Of a DNA stretch of 37,316 bases, positions 1-8,398 are shown one piece after another. Both the position numbers and the translations under genes were made by a program. Below the pieces are notes generated by a model. It was given only the letters and a program-made list of their open reading frames with translations. It was not told where the DNA came from and did no database searches. The first letter of the stretch is position 1. Each line of letters starts with the position of its first letter. The stretch lies in contig CANFST010000027.1 in the NCBI GenBank assembly GCA_947449695.1, positions 1-37,316 of the forward strand, given 5' to 3'. Source of the stretch: Chitinophagales bacterium. GTDB lineage: Bacteria; Bacteroidota; Bacteroidia; Chitinophagales; CAIODY01.

Positions 1-336
1 GGCCCCCCCCCCCCCTCCCACAATAGTAGAATCAGAATGAGGATAAACATGTTTTGTAACAGTAGTATTATTAGGCAAACCTCCTGGATATGGCAGATGC
101 AACGACCATACATCGGGTAATTGACTAATGCTAATCCAATTTTTCAACCAACAATAGCCAGAAAAAGGTATTGAATCGTAGTAGGAATCAAATGAAACTC
201 CATAAAAAGGACTACATCCATTTCCCTTAAACTCTTCAAAACTTGGATTAGAAACCAAATTGGGTTGTGCATAGGATTTATTATTTAATCCAAAGACAAC
301 TAAAAGTAGTAAAAAAAGAAGTAATGCTTTCTTCAT
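1..336 (-). CDS. Secreted protein with N-terminal signal peptide, truncated by window edge
   Basis: The frame is open for 112 codons from an ATG at 336 to the window edge, with no stop. The N-terminus is a clear signal peptide: MKK, then a Leu/Val/Phe-rich core, then a cleavage-like SYAQ near residue 24. Just after it is NLVSNPSFEE. Motifs of the type 'NLV(P/S)NPSFE' are common at the start of secreted Bacteroidota surface proteins, often carrying an OmpA-like or type IX sorting domain at the missing end. The rest of the visible part (GCSPFYG, then a Trp-rich stretch) fits this group, but the function cannot be named. The last codons before the edge are a Gly run encoded by a C13 tract on the plus strand, which may be a sequencing artefact. 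A TAnnTTTG box lies at 357-364. I am confident it is a gene and a secreted protein, but not of its role. Confidence 0.75.
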   Translation of the reverse strand, partial: MKKALLLFLLLLVVFGLNNKSYAQPNLVSNPSFEEFKGNGCSPFYGVSFDSYYDSIPFSGYCWLKNWISISQLPDVWSLHLPYPGGLPNNTTVTKHVYPHSDSTIVGGGGGA

Positions 337-356
337 GGAAGTTAAATTTGATTAAA

Positions 357-364
357 CAAAAATA
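357..364 (-). promoter_or_regulatory. Putative Bacteroidetes -7 promoter box
   Basis: On the minus strand this reads TATTTTTG, an exact TAnnTTTG match, 21 bases before the ATG at 336. No clear TTG -33 element sits at the usual spacing. Confidence 0.4.
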
Positions 365-495
365 GTCATTAAATCTATAAATGTAATTCGGGTTATCGCA
401 AAAGGATTTCTGGATGCGACAATAGGAATTCGGGATACAACAAATGCAATTGATTTGTCTTCGCCAAGGTTCGTGTCATCAAGAAAAGAAATCTT

Positions 496-520
496 TTCGG
501 TTAGTAAGAAACTAACCGAA
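496..520. repeat. Perfect 10-bp inverted repeat (hairpin)
   Basis: TTCGGTTAGT (496-505) and ACTAACCGAA (511-520) are exact reverse complements around a 5-nt loop. No T-run follows on either strand, so it is not a typical intrinsic terminator. It lies directly before the 42-bp direct repeats. Confidence 0.75.
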
Positions 521-532
521 GCAGCAAAAACT

Positions 533-612
533 TTTTCGGATGCCTTTCCGAAATCTGGGAATAGGGTAAAAACATTTTCCGATGCCTTTCCTAAAATTGG
601 GAATAGGGTAAA
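533..612. repeat. Two imperfect 38-bp direct repeats, 42-bp period
   Basis: Copy 1 (533-570) and copy 2 (575-612) share GATGCCTTTCC and GGGAATAGGGTAAA and differ at only a few positions. In copy 1, TTTCGGA (534-540) and TCCGAAA (547-553) form a 7-bp hairpin; copy 2 has lost the pairing. The element may belong to a dispersed intergenic repeat family of this genome, which cannot be tested from one window. Confidence 0.7.
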
Positions 613-787
613 TGATTTTATTTAAGGAAGTAGGGTATTAAAGGCATGATTCCAATTAAGGAATTGCATTCGGCAGGTATTTCAGTTATTCTTATCTGCT
701 CATCGTGCATCTCTTAAGCTAATACCAATGCTCTGAAGCAAAAAAGTATCAGTAATTAATTGAATGGAAGTAGTTTCAGCTATGTTA

Positions 788-2062
788 TTAACGTAGCAAA
801 CTCACATTACCCTGAAAATTTTTCAATTCGCCATTGGCTTTGGTGACTGATAAATAATAAACAAACACACTGGAAGGTTGCGGAACACCATTGAATGTGC
901 CATCCCAAGCATCATCTATGCTTTTTGATTCAAAAACTTTTTGCCCCCATCGGTTATAAATAGCTAAATCATATTGTGAAATAATGCAATTGGCTTCTGC
1001 CCTGAATTTGTCATTAAATCCATCGCCATTGGGTGTGAAGGCAGATGGCACAGCAATTTTACAAATCTCACAATCGTCAATAGTTAAGTTGATAGTCACA
1101 ATACTATCGCACCCAAATTTGTTTTTGTAGGTATAAGAGTAAACTCCTGGTGATGTTACTGTTGAGCCATTGGGTAATAAATAATTCTGATCGCTGCAAA
1201 TAGCAGCATCAATAGTTTTAGATTGAAGTGGGAATACTTTTAATTGAATCACTATTATGCTATCATAAATGCCGTGATAATCAATTAGTGTATCGGGATA
1301 ATTACCTGGTAAATTAATCTTTTTTCCGTTGGATAAAGTATAATACGACCCATTGCAAATAGTGATTATTTTTTTGTTGCATTGTAAAATAAAATATACC
1401 GTGTTTGATACTATCTGACATGGTGAGTTTCGGACGACAGTAACTTTAATTATTGAATCAAGATGAATACCAACCAATGTATCATGTAAGGTGCCTAAAG
1501 GTTTTGAATGCGACTGAATGATATTTCCGCTCAATGAATCAATCCAAGTAAATGTATAAGAATAAGCTGATGCACCTGAGGTTACAACAGAAACTATGGC
1601 CGAATCGGGGCAAGAGGTAGTAATGGCCAGATGAAGAGCGGAATCAACGCAGATTGATTGTGGACTAACCACTGCCACAAAACTATCACCACATGCATAT
1701 AACATCTGATTTGAACTGTTATACATAATGTCATGTATTTTACGATTCGATTGACCAGGAATGTTAATTGAAGACAAAGGGGTAAAAACGCTTCCATTGA
1801 ACTGATATTTTAAGATATCGCCGTTATCACCACCAACAAAAACTTCATTGCAGTCATTTGCTACAATCCCAGCCTGATACATTGCCTGAAAATTATTGGA
1901 TACAATTATTGGGGATCCAACAATACTTCCAGTGGCAGCATTTAAAGCCTCCAGATTATACCCATCATAATAAAAGATGTACTGTTTATTTACAGCTAGC
2001 ACATTAACACTGTTTCCAAATCCAAAACCATACACGTAAGGTTTATTATTGGCTTCAGCCAA
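788..2062 (-). CDS. C-terminal part of a type IX-secreted surface protein (frameshifted)
   Basis: The last ~90 residues carry the gliding-motility/CHU_C-type C-terminal domain: SAFTPNGDGFNDKF, then YNRWGQKVFES, then WDGTFNG and a basic end (LLR). This is the type B sorting signal used by the type IX secretion system, so the product should be exported and surface-anchored or released. Upstream are beta-strand-rich stretches with paired Cys (for example FGCDSIVTINLTI). The only start is an internal TTG at 2062, with no signal peptide, and the same frame stays open upstream past 2113 into the next ORF. With one added base near 2120, this part and 2113-3519 would form a single 910-aa protein. I read it as the second half of one gene, broken by mutation or assembly error. 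Confidence 0.8.
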   Translation of the reverse strand: MAEANNKPYVYGFGFGNSVNVLAVNKQYIFYYDGYNLEALNAATGSIVGSPIIVSNNFQAMYQAGIVANDCNEVFVGGDNGDILKYQFNGSVFTPLSSINIPGQSNRKIHDIMYNSSNQMLYACGDSFVAVVSPQSICVDSALHLAITTSCPDSAIVSVVTSGASAYSYTFTWIDSLSGNIIQSHSKPLGTLHDTLVGIHLDSIIKVTVVRNSPCQIVSNTVYFILQCNKKIITICNGSYYTLSNGKKINLPGNYPDTLIDYHGIYDSIIVIQLKVFPLQSKTIDAAICSDQNYLLPNGSTVTSPGVYSYTYKNKFGCDSIVTINLTIDDCEICKIAVPSAFTPNGDGFNDKFRAEANCIISQYDLAIYNRWGQKVFESKSIDDAWDGTFNGVPQPSSVFVYYLSVTKANGELKNFQGNVSLLR

Positions 2063-2112
2063 AGTGGTAAAATTTGTTGGACTATTCCAGGTAACAGTGG
2101 TGTAGGTACTAT

Positions 2113-3519
2113 TCAGTTTGTAAATATAATATTGGGCTGAACACCTAACCCGTCTGCAAAAATCAAATAAGGATTCCCACTATTATCAATTACTGCGTTT
2201 GCAATATCCTGACTGCTGCCTGATAAACCAGTTACATTTGAGGTAGTTAATGCTCCAGTTGTAGTATCAATGATGCCAAAATTCGAATTAGATACAGTTG
2301 CACCACCCATTCCAATCAACTCTCCTGTACTACAATTGAATTTTAATTCCCAGATTTCAAGAAATGATGTGTTTGCTACTGAGATAAAATTGTCATAATT
2401 TCCAGCAGCATTTAATCTTATTACTTGTGCTCCATTAATATTAAATCCTTGGCTGACATACACTTTGCTTGATAATTTATCTACAACAAAATTTCCGGCA
2501 TCGCCATTACCATCATTTCCTAAACTATACCAACCTGCCGATGCTACTGCCCCCATAAATGTCCAAAGTAAATTTCCAAGATTATCATATTTAGCAACCT
2601 TTGATAAATATATGGGTTGAGTTAAACTTCCTGAACCACCTCCCCCTCCATATACAAACAAATTATTATGTGAATCAAAATCAACATCATAACACATATC
2701 GTAAGCACCACCAGTTCCTGACAATGTTGTAACAGGCGCTACCCAGGGATCAATAATTATTTTTTGGTTTTCATTACCTGAATTAAGAATTTCGAAAGCA
2801 ATCTTGTTTTTATTCAGTTGATATTGAATTTTAATATTATTGCCAGCCTCATCATGCGCAATCAACTCAGTCTCTAATAAAGTATCGCATTGATTAATCA
2901 AATACAATTGATTATTGATTAGCTTAGTAGTTAAATATTTATTTGCTGATGAATATTGGAATTGGTATTGTTTTAATGCTGCTGCCGAATTAGCAATCAC
3001 ACTATATTTTATTCCCCCTTTTGGATGCAATTCAATAATTACATCAATTCCATTGTATAAGTTTTTGTAAGTAATTTTTTTATAGCCATAGCTATTAAAA
3101 TCGGGTGCACCATAAGTGAAATAATGATTGCTTTTTTCATCTGCTATCACATCTACATTAGGATTTGCATTCAACCAATTCATTTCTACCCACTCTTCTT
3201 TTCTGTTTTTCAAAGCCCTTGCCCTCTCCTTTTCTTCTTCTTCTTCGCTTTCTTTTCCGGCTACTTTTTCTTTTTCTATTTTGGGCATTTTTACCAGGTG
3301 AAAAGTAAATCCCGTTTTAGTAAAATATATTTCATCATGATCTTGAAGTGAGTAAAGTACATTTTTTACATGATGTTGAAGATCGTCAAATTGCCCCTTG
3401 TTTTCAATAAAATAATGGGTCCCAAAAGTTCCTTTTTTGCTCACCCATCCATTCCTGTTTTGAGCAATGATGGAATTACAAAAAAAAATCAAAAAAGACA
3501 GAAGTAATAAATTTTTCAT
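2113..3519 (-). CDS. N-terminal part of the same secreted surface protein
   Basis: The start at 3519 (MKNLLLL) gives a clean signal peptide ending near IIAQ. A longer reading to 3609 would put 30 unlikely residues before it, starting in the divergent promoter region. Soon after the signal is FIENKGQFDD, a motif typical of the N-terminal domain of Bacteroidota SBBP/beta-propeller-type secreted proteins. Around residue 90 (counted from 3519) there is a very charged Glu/Lys/Arg-rich segment. Later parts are Gly/Asn/Asp-rich, as in beta-propeller repeats. The frame stops at 2113 (IIFTN then TGA) exactly where the downstream frame picks up a plausible continuation (YKLNSTYTTVTWN). It probably encodes most of a T9SS cargo protein of unknown function. 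Confidence 0.75.
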   Translation of the reverse strand: MKNLLLLSFLIFFCNSIIAQNRNGWVSKKGTFGTHYFIENKGQFDDLQHHVKNVLYSLQDHDEIYFTKTGFTFHLVKMPKIEKEKVAGKESEEEEEKERARALKNRKEEWVEMNWLNANPNVDVIADEKSNHYFTYGAPDFNSYGYKKITYKNLYNGIDVIIELHPKGGIKYSVIANSAAALKQYQFQYSSANKYLTTKLINNQLYLINQCDTLLETELIAHDEAGNNIKIQYQLNKNKIAFEILNSGNENQKIIIDPWVAPVTTLSGTGGAYDMCYDVDFDSHNNLFVYGGGGGSGSLTQPIYLSKVAKYDNLGNLLWTFMGAVASAGWYSLGNDGNGDAGNFVVDKLSSKVYVSQGFNINGAQVIRLNAAGNYDNFISVANTSFLEIWELKFNCSTGELIGMGGATVSNSNFGIIDTTTGALTTSNVTGLSGSSQDIANAVIDNSGNPYLIFADGLGVQPNIIFTN

Positions 3520-3536
3520 AAGGTTAATAATAACTG

Positions 3537-3544
3537 CAAATATA
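3537..3544 (-). promoter_or_regulatory. Putative Bacteroidetes -7 promoter box
   Basis: The minus strand reads TATATTTG, an exact TAnnTTTG match 18 bases before the ATG at 3519. A TTG lies 17 bases further upstream (3562-3564), slightly closer than the usual 19 or more. It supports the 3519 start. Confidence 0.5.
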
Positions 3545-3625
3545 ATCAATTTGAAATTATGCAAAAGAGTTGTTGAGTTTTGCAAACCTTCCAATTTAAT
3601 TAATACCAACTCTTATCTTCGCCCT

Positions 3626-4279
3626 ATGCAACAAAAAACATGGAAATGGAATCTGGCTCAAAACATTGAACTGCGATGGTGGAAGAATTATTTGCAGGAT
3701 AAAAATCCAACCGAATATTTAGTCTGGAAAAAAGAATACTGGAATAATCTGTTAGCACAAATCAATGATTTAAAATTTGAAAATGGTTGCGAAGTACTCG
3801 ACTGTGGCTGTGGGCCAGCAGGTGTTTTTATAATCCTTCCTGAAAATATTGGACTTGATGCCGAAGACCCGTTGCTGAATGAATACGAAAATAATTTACC
3901 GCATTTCAAAAAAGCAATGTATCCGAATGTGAAATTTCATGCCTTGCCATTTGAAGATTTTACCACCGAAAAAAAATATGATGTGGTGTTTTGCATGAAT
4001 GCCATCAATCATGTAAGCGATTTGGATTTGTGTTATGATAAACTTTCTTCGTTGTTGAAACCTAATGGAAAATTAATTATCACGATTGATGCTCACAATC
4101 ATCCATTCTTCAAGCATTTATTCCGATTGATTCCGGGCGATGTGTTGCACCCTCATCAATTTGATTTGAATGATTACGAACAATTGCTCACCAAAAGAGG
4201 TTTGAAAATTTTACAAACCGAAAAATTAAAACAAGAGTTTTTCTTCAATCATTATTTGCAGGTGGCGCAGAAGCTATAA
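3626..4279 (+). CDS. Class I SAM-dependent methyltransferase
   Basis: 217 aa from the ATG at 3626. The open frame extends to 3467, but that would overlap the divergent gene and its promoter, and the sequence there does not look like protein. Motif I is VLDCGCGPAG near residue 60, followed by an acidic loop (GLDAEDPLL) for the ribose of S-adenosylmethionine. Then come FEDF, DVVFCMNAINHV (motif IV region) and LLKPNGKLIITID, the usual order of a class I methyltransferase of the UbiE/type 11 kind. The N-terminal Trp-rich segment (WKWNLAQNIELRWW) is specific to a Bacteroidota subfamily as far as I recognise it. The substrate cannot be deduced. It stands alone: ClpB begins 202 bases later. Confidence 0.85.
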   Translation: MQQKTWKWNLAQNIELRWWKNYLQDKNPTEYLVWKKEYWNNLLAQINDLKFENGCEVLDCGCGPAGVFIILPENIGLDAEDPLLNEYENNLPHFKKAMYPNVKFHALPFEDFTTEKKYDVVFCMNAINHVSDLDLCYDKLSSLLKPNGKLIITIDAHNHPFFKHLFRLIPGDVLHPHQFDLNDYEQLLTKRGLKILQTEKLKQEFFFNHYLQVAQKL

Positions 4280-4397
4280 TTTTTGCCAATTCAGCAGTTT
4301 CAGTTCTTCCCATCCGCCACTCTTTCATTTACCTGTAGTGATTTCTGTCATTCTTTCTTGTTAATTGAATTGGTTAATTTGTTGCAGAAAGCCAATG

Positions 4398-4454
4398 AGC
4401 AAATTAGTAGATGAGTAAATTGATTTTAATTGTACTCACATCTTCTAATCTGCT
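4398..4454 (+). repeat. Imperfect 16-bp inverted repeat upstream of clpB
   Basis: AGCAAATTAGTAGATG (4398-4413) pairs with CATCTTCTAATCTGCT (4439-4454) at 14 of 16 positions across a 25-nt loop. It ends 27 bases before the clpB ATG and overlaps the CTAATNNN tandem units. Confidence 0.55.
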
Positions 4455-4476
4455 AATTTTCTAATCATCTAATTTT
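4445..4476 (+). repeat. Four tandem CTAATNNN octamers before clpB
   Basis: The sequence reads CTAATCTG, CTAATTTT, CTAATCAT, CTAATTTT with an exact 8-bp period, ending 5 bases before the clpB start codon. It may be an operator-like array, part of a dispersed AT-rich repeat, or chance low complexity. Confidence 0.6.
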
Positions 4477-4481
4477 AAAAA

Positions 4482-7070
4482 ATGAATTTAAACAACTTTA
4501 CCATCAAAGCCCAGGAAGTTGTGCAGGCTGCACAACAAGAGGCTTTTAATTTAAAAAATCCGCAGATTGAAACATCGCATTTGCTCGATGCTTTGTTGAC
4601 TGAAAGCGAAGACACGATGGAATATTTGTTGAAAAAAAACAACGCCAATATTGTTTCGATTGAAAAACGAAATCAAGATTTGGTGAACAAATTACCAACC
4701 ACTTCAACAGAAGGTGGACAAGCATTATCAAGAGATTTGAATTCGGTTTTGATGAAAACCAATTCTTTTTTGAAAGATTTTAAAGATGAGTTTGTAAGCG
4801 TTGAACATTTATTGTTGGGCTTATTATCCAGCAATGATGCGGTTTCTAAACTGTTGAAAGAAGAAGGCTTAAACGAAAAGAATTTAAAAACTGCGATTTT
4901 AGATTTGCGAAAAGGCAGCACTGTAACTTCTCAAAACGCTGATGCACAGTATAATTCATTGCAGAAGTACGCAAAAAATTTAAACGAATTAGCAGCCGCA
5001 GGAAAGCTCGACCCAGTGATTGGACGTGATGAAGAAATCCGTAGAACGCTTCATATTTTATCACGAAGAACAAAGAATAATCCTATATTAGTTGGCGAAC
5101 CTGGAGTGGGCAAAACAGCGATTGCAGAAGGAATTGCACACCGAATTGTGAATGGCGATATTCCTGAAAATTTGAAAGGAAAAATAATTTACGCACTAGA
5201 TATGGGCGCATTAATGGCTGGTGCAAAATATCGTGGTGAGTTTGAAGAACGATTAAAAGCGGTGGTAAAAGAAGTAACCGAAAGCGATGGCAATATCATT
5301 TTGTTTATTGATGAAATCCACACACTAGTTGGTGCTGGCGCAACAGAGGGCGCAATGGATGCTGCAAATATTTTAAAACCTGCATTAGCTCGTGGTGAGT
5401 TGAGAGCTGTTGGCGCAACTACATTAAATGAGTATCAGAAATATTTTGAAAAAGATAAAGCCTTAGAACGCCGATTCCAAAAGGTGTTTATTGATGAACC
5501 AACAATTGAAGATGCGATTTCAATTCTTCGTGGATTGAAAGAAAGATATGAAACGCATCATAAAGTGCGAATTAAAGATGAAGCGATAATTGCTGCGGTT
5601 GAATTATCAAGCCGTTATATCACCGATAGATTTTTGCCTGATAAAGCCATTGACTTAATGGATGAAAGTGCCGCCAAGCTTCGATTAGAGATGGATTCGT
5701 TGCCCGAAGAGTTGGATGAATTGGAACGAAAAATTCGTCAGTTAGAAATTGAAAGAGAAGCGATTAAAAGAGAAAAAGATGAAAAAAAATTGAGCGAATT
5801 AAATGAAACAATCGCCAATTTTTCTGCTGAAAGAGATTCGTTAAAAGCAAAATGGCAAAACGAAAAAAAGATAGTGGATGCTATTCAACAATCGAAAAAA
5901 GAAATTGAAGCATTCAAATTAGAAGCCGAGCAAGCCGAGCGAAGTGGCGACTATGGCAGGGTTGCAGAGATTCGTTATGGAAAAATAAAAGAAACAGAAA
6001 GCAAGCAGCATCAATTAGAATTAGATTTAGAAAAACTGGATAGCGGCAAAAGAATGTTGAAAGAAGAAGTGGATGCCGAAGATATTGCCGAAAGTGTGGC
6101 GAAAGCAACGGGCATTCCTGTTTCAAAAATGTTGCAAAGCGAACGTGAAAAATTATTGCATTTAGAAGATGAATTGCACAAACGTGTGGTGGGGCAAGAT
6201 GAAGCGATTGTGGCAGTGGCAGATGCTATACGCCGCAGCAGAGCAGGTTTAAACGATTTGAAAAAACCGATTGGCTCGTTTATTTTCTTAGGTTCAACAG
6301 GTGTGGGCAAAACAGAATTGGCAAAAGCTTTAGCCGAATATTTGTTTGATGATGAAAGCATGATGACGAGAATTGACATGAGTGAATATCAAGAGAAACA
6401 TGCTGTAAGCCGCTTGGTTGGTGCTCCTCCAGGATATGTGGGTTATGATGAAGGCGGACAATTAACCGAAGCTGTTCGCAGAAAACCTTATTCAGTTGTG
6501 TTGCTGGATGAAATTGAAAAAGCACATCCTGATGTTTTCAATGTGTTGTTGCAAGTGTTGGATGATGGACGATTGACCGACAATAAAGGTCGTGTGGTGA
6601 ATTTTAAAAACACCATTATCATCATGACGAGCAATTTGGGTAGTCATATCATTCAGGAGAATTTTGAAAAAGTGGATGAAACGAAAATGGATAAAGTATA
6701 TGCTGCAACCAAAGCTGAAGTGATGGAATTGTTGAAGAAAACTTTGCGACCTGAATTCCTGAATCGTGTAGATGAAATTTTAGTTTTCAAACCATTGTTG
6801 AAATCAGAAATCCGCCACATTATTGAAATACAATTGGCTGATTTGAAAAAGAAATTAGCTGAGCAAGATTTGCAATTGGAATTAACCGATTATGCTTTGA
6901 ACTACCTGGCTGATAATGGCTTCGAACCACAATTCGGTGCACGACCATTAAAACGATTGATTCAAAAAGAAATTACCAATGCCTTGAGCCGCAAAATACT
7001 GGAAGGCAATATCGACAAGTCAAAACCTTTGTTGGTGGATGTGTTTGATGGATTGGTGGTGGTGAGGTAA
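4482..7070 (+). CDS. clpB: ATP-dependent disaggregase ClpB (Hsp100)
   Basis: 862 aa, the normal ClpB length. ClpB threads aggregated proteins through a hexameric pore together with DnaK. The order is complete: N-terminal Clp repeat domain (1-145), first AAA+ module with Walker A GEPGVGKT at 205-212 and Walker B LFIDEIH, the coiled-coil middle domain (about 400-530, Lys/Glu-rich) that marks ClpB rather than ClpA/ClpC, and the second AAA+ module with Walker A GSTGVGKT at 604-611, Walker [12 protein letters not shown] and the FLNRVDE sensor region. The C-terminal small domain is present ([11 protein letters not shown]). The ATG at 4482 is the natural start. No exact TAnnTTTG box is seen upstream; instead there is a hairpin and tandem octamers. 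A strong terminator follows at 7116, so the gene is probably monocistronic. Confidence 0.97.
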   Translation: MNLNNFTIKAQEVVQAAQQEAFNLKNPQIETSHLLDALLTESEDTMEYLLKKNNANIVSIEKRNQDLVNKLPTTSTEGGQALSRDLNSVLMKTNSFLKDFKDEFVSVEHLLLGLLSSNDAVSKLLKEEGLNEKNLKTAILDLRKGSTVTSQNADAQYNSLQKYAKNLNELAAAGKLDPVIGRDEEIRRTLHILSRRTKNNPILVGEPGVGKTAIAEGIAHRIVNGDIPENLKGKIIYALDMGALMAGAKYRGEFEERLKAVVKEVTESDGNIILFIDEIHTLVGAGATEGAMDAANILKPALARGELRAVGATTLNEYQKYFEKDKALERRFQKVFIDEPTIEDAISILRGLKERYETHHKVRIKDEAIIAAVELSSRYITDRFLPDKAIDLMDESAAKLRLEMDSLPEELDELERKIRQLEIEREAIKREKDEKKLSELNETIANFSAERDSLKAKWQNEKKIVDAIQQSKKEIEAFKLEAEQAERSGDYGRVAEIRYGKIKETESKQHQLELDLEKLDSGKRMLKEEVDAEDIAESVAKATGIPVSKMLQSEREKLLHLEDELHKRVVGQDEAIVAVADAIRRSRAGLNDLKKPIGSFIFLGSTGVGKTELAKALAEYLFDDESMMTRIDMSEYQEKHAVSRLVGAPPGYVGYDEGGQLTEAVRRKPYSVVLLDEIEKAHPDVFNVLLQVLDDGRLTDNKGRVVNFKNTIIIMTSNLGSHIIQENFEKVDETKMDKVYAATKAEVMELLKKTLRPEFLNRVDEILVFKPLLKSEIRHIIEIQLADLKKKLAEQDLQLELTDYALNYLADNGFEPQFGARPLKRLIQKEITNALSRKILEGNIDKSKPLLVDVFDGLVVVR

Positions 7071-7115
7071 ACAATGTGCTGATTTGATAATAGGCGCCAT
7101 GTGCTAATGAAATAG

Positions 7116-7151
7116 AAAAACGCTCAATCAGAAATGATTGGGCGTTTTTTT
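7116..7151 (+). terminator. Intrinsic terminator after clpB
   Basis: CGCTCAATCA (7121-7130) pairs with TGATTGGGCG (7135-7144) around a GAAA loop, with one G-T wobble, and is flanked by A5 and a T7 run. Confidence 0.9.
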
Positions 7152-7184
7152 GAAATGAATTGGAAATAAAATTTAATTTTGAAA

Positions 7185-8057
7185 ATGGAAACAGTAAAAG
7201 ATTTTTTCAAACAAATAAACATTCGGATTTCGAATCCACTCATCTTTTCATTTATCATTTCATGGTTAGTTTGGAATTGGAAAATCGTCATTGTACTAAT
7301 TTTTTACAATGAAAAATTCCTTAATCAAGATGGGTATAAAAGTTACTTAGATTTTATCACTAAGAACACTGATAAATGTTATTCATTTTGGTGTCCAATA
7401 TTTTTTGCAGTTGGGTACACATTTGCTTTTCCATTTGTTTCTACTGGAGTAAAAGCATTTCAAACATGGATTGACAAAAGAAGTAATGATTGGAATTTAA
7501 GTATTTTAAAAAGTGGTAAAATAGGAATTGAAAAATACATGAGCTTGAGAGAATCATTAGATGTTAGAAGAGATTTTATTGAAAAAATAATTGAAAAGGA
7601 AGGTTCTAATCTTGTATTATTAGAAGAAGCAAATGATAAAATTAATTCTTTGGAACACCAATTAAATGAAAATAAATTAGAGCATCAAAGAGAAATAAAA
7701 AACTACCAACAACAGAGGGGTATTTTAAACACAGAATTATTGCAAGGCAAATGGAAAATGCAAACCTTTATGAATAACACGGTGCAAAATGAATACATAG
7801 TTGAGGTTAAAGACAACTATTACTATATAATTCAAAATAACAAGCCGCAAAAGGTAGCAATGATTGAACACTATAAATACATCATTGATTCGAATAATCG
7901 TGACAGTAATTCTATCTTCTTTATTAAAGCCATGCTTGCTGAAAATGGAGCAATTACATCAAAGGTTGTAAATGAGTTAAAATATAATTACAACACGAAA
8001 GTTATGGAGGGAATAGAAAATGGTTTTACTCAAATTAAATATACTCCAATTTCTTAG
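7185..8057 (+). CDS. Unrecognised two-TM protein with coiled coil and C-terminal beta domain
   Basis: 290 aa from the ATG at 7185; the frame also contains a TTG six bases earlier. Two hydrophobic segments are visible, about residues 18-40 (SNPLIFSFIISWLVWNWK) and 66-86 (FWCPIFFAVGYTFAFPFV). Then comes a basic-charged stretch, a probable coiled coil at about 142-178 (EEANDKINSLEHQLNENK), and from residue 187 a compact domain starting LQGKWKMQTF and rich in Tyr/Asn beta-strand patterns, somewhat lipocalin-like. No catalytic motif is apparent. It lies alone between two terminators. I recall N-termini with SNP(L/F)..SF..SW in scattered Bacteroidota proteins, but no function. It could be an accessory gene acquired after clpB. 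Confidence 0.75.
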   Translation: METVKDFFKQINIRISNPLIFSFIISWLVWNWKIVIVLIFYNEKFLNQDGYKSYLDFITKNTDKCYSFWCPIFFAVGYTFAFPFVSTGVKAFQTWIDKRSNDWNLSILKSGKIGIEKYMSLRESLDVRRDFIEKIIEKEGSNLVLLEEANDKINSLEHQLNENKLEHQREIKNYQQQRGILNTELLQGKWKMQTFMNNTVQNEYIVEVKDNYYYIIQNNKPQKVAMIEHYKYIIDSNNRDSNSIFFIKAMLAENGAITSKVVNELKYNYNTKVMEGIENGFTQIKYTPIS

Positions 8058-8398
8058 TCACATATTCACAACTGCTGCATTTCCTTTTATATTACTGATT
8101 TACGAATCAACAAAACAATTCTCAAAAATTTATTTCGAGGAATTATTATACACATTACAAATGAAGAGTCATTTTTTTATTGATTTCATTATATGCAATG
8201 TTGGATAAACTTATTTCATGTTAGTGATAGTCAAGTTGTCACCAAAGAAAATGGAGTGAACATGATTAGCCGTAAATTCCGAAAATTTCATATAGTAAAA
8301 TTATTAAACTATTTCCTCTTGGAAAGTAGCTCATCCACAAATAAAAAATCCCTCAACAATTGTTCGTTGAAGGATTTTTGAAATTAATTTCTGAAAAA
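8058..8398. other. Non-coding region
   Basis: Two short ORFs of 62 codons are open here, but neither has recognisable composition, a motif or a promoter. The only supported element is the terminator hairpin at 8343-8379. Confidence 0.6.
8343..8379 (-). terminator. Intrinsic terminator after icd, possibly bidirectional
   Basis: AAAAATCCCTCAAC (8344-8357) pairs with GTTGAAGGATTTTT (8366-8379) with one mismatch. The A-run gives the U-tract for minus-strand transcripts leaving the gene that ends at 8399, and the T-run could stop plus-strand transcription. Confidence 0.75.

Larger units (their letters stand above)
337..787. other. Non-coding region with repeats
   Basis: There is no convincing ORF here. 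The region holds a minus-strand promoter box at 357-364, a perfect hairpin at 496-520 and a pair of 38-bp direct repeats at 533-570 and 575-612. The stretch 613-787 shows nothing recognisable. Confidence 0.6.

Noticed and set aside
2110-2130. Programmed -1 ribosomal frameshift joining the two halves of the secreted protein
   Set aside because: The zero-frame codons before the stop are ACA AAC preceded by T. This does not fit the X-XXY-YYZ slippery pattern, and no strong downstream structure was seen.
3124-3351. Plus-strand ORF rich in Phe in the secreted-protein gene
   Set aside because: It is the antisense shadow of the Glu/Lys-rich low-complexity segment of the real minus-strand gene.
4445-4476. 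CTAATNNN array as a short CRISPR array
   Set aside because: The units are 8 bases long with 3-base variable parts; no 20-50 base repeats or spacers and no cas genes are present.
8020-8381. Two 62-codon ORFs between the orphan membrane protein and icd
   Set aside because: The first overlaps the end of a real gene, neither has a motif or normal amino-acid balance, and the second runs through a terminator hairpin.
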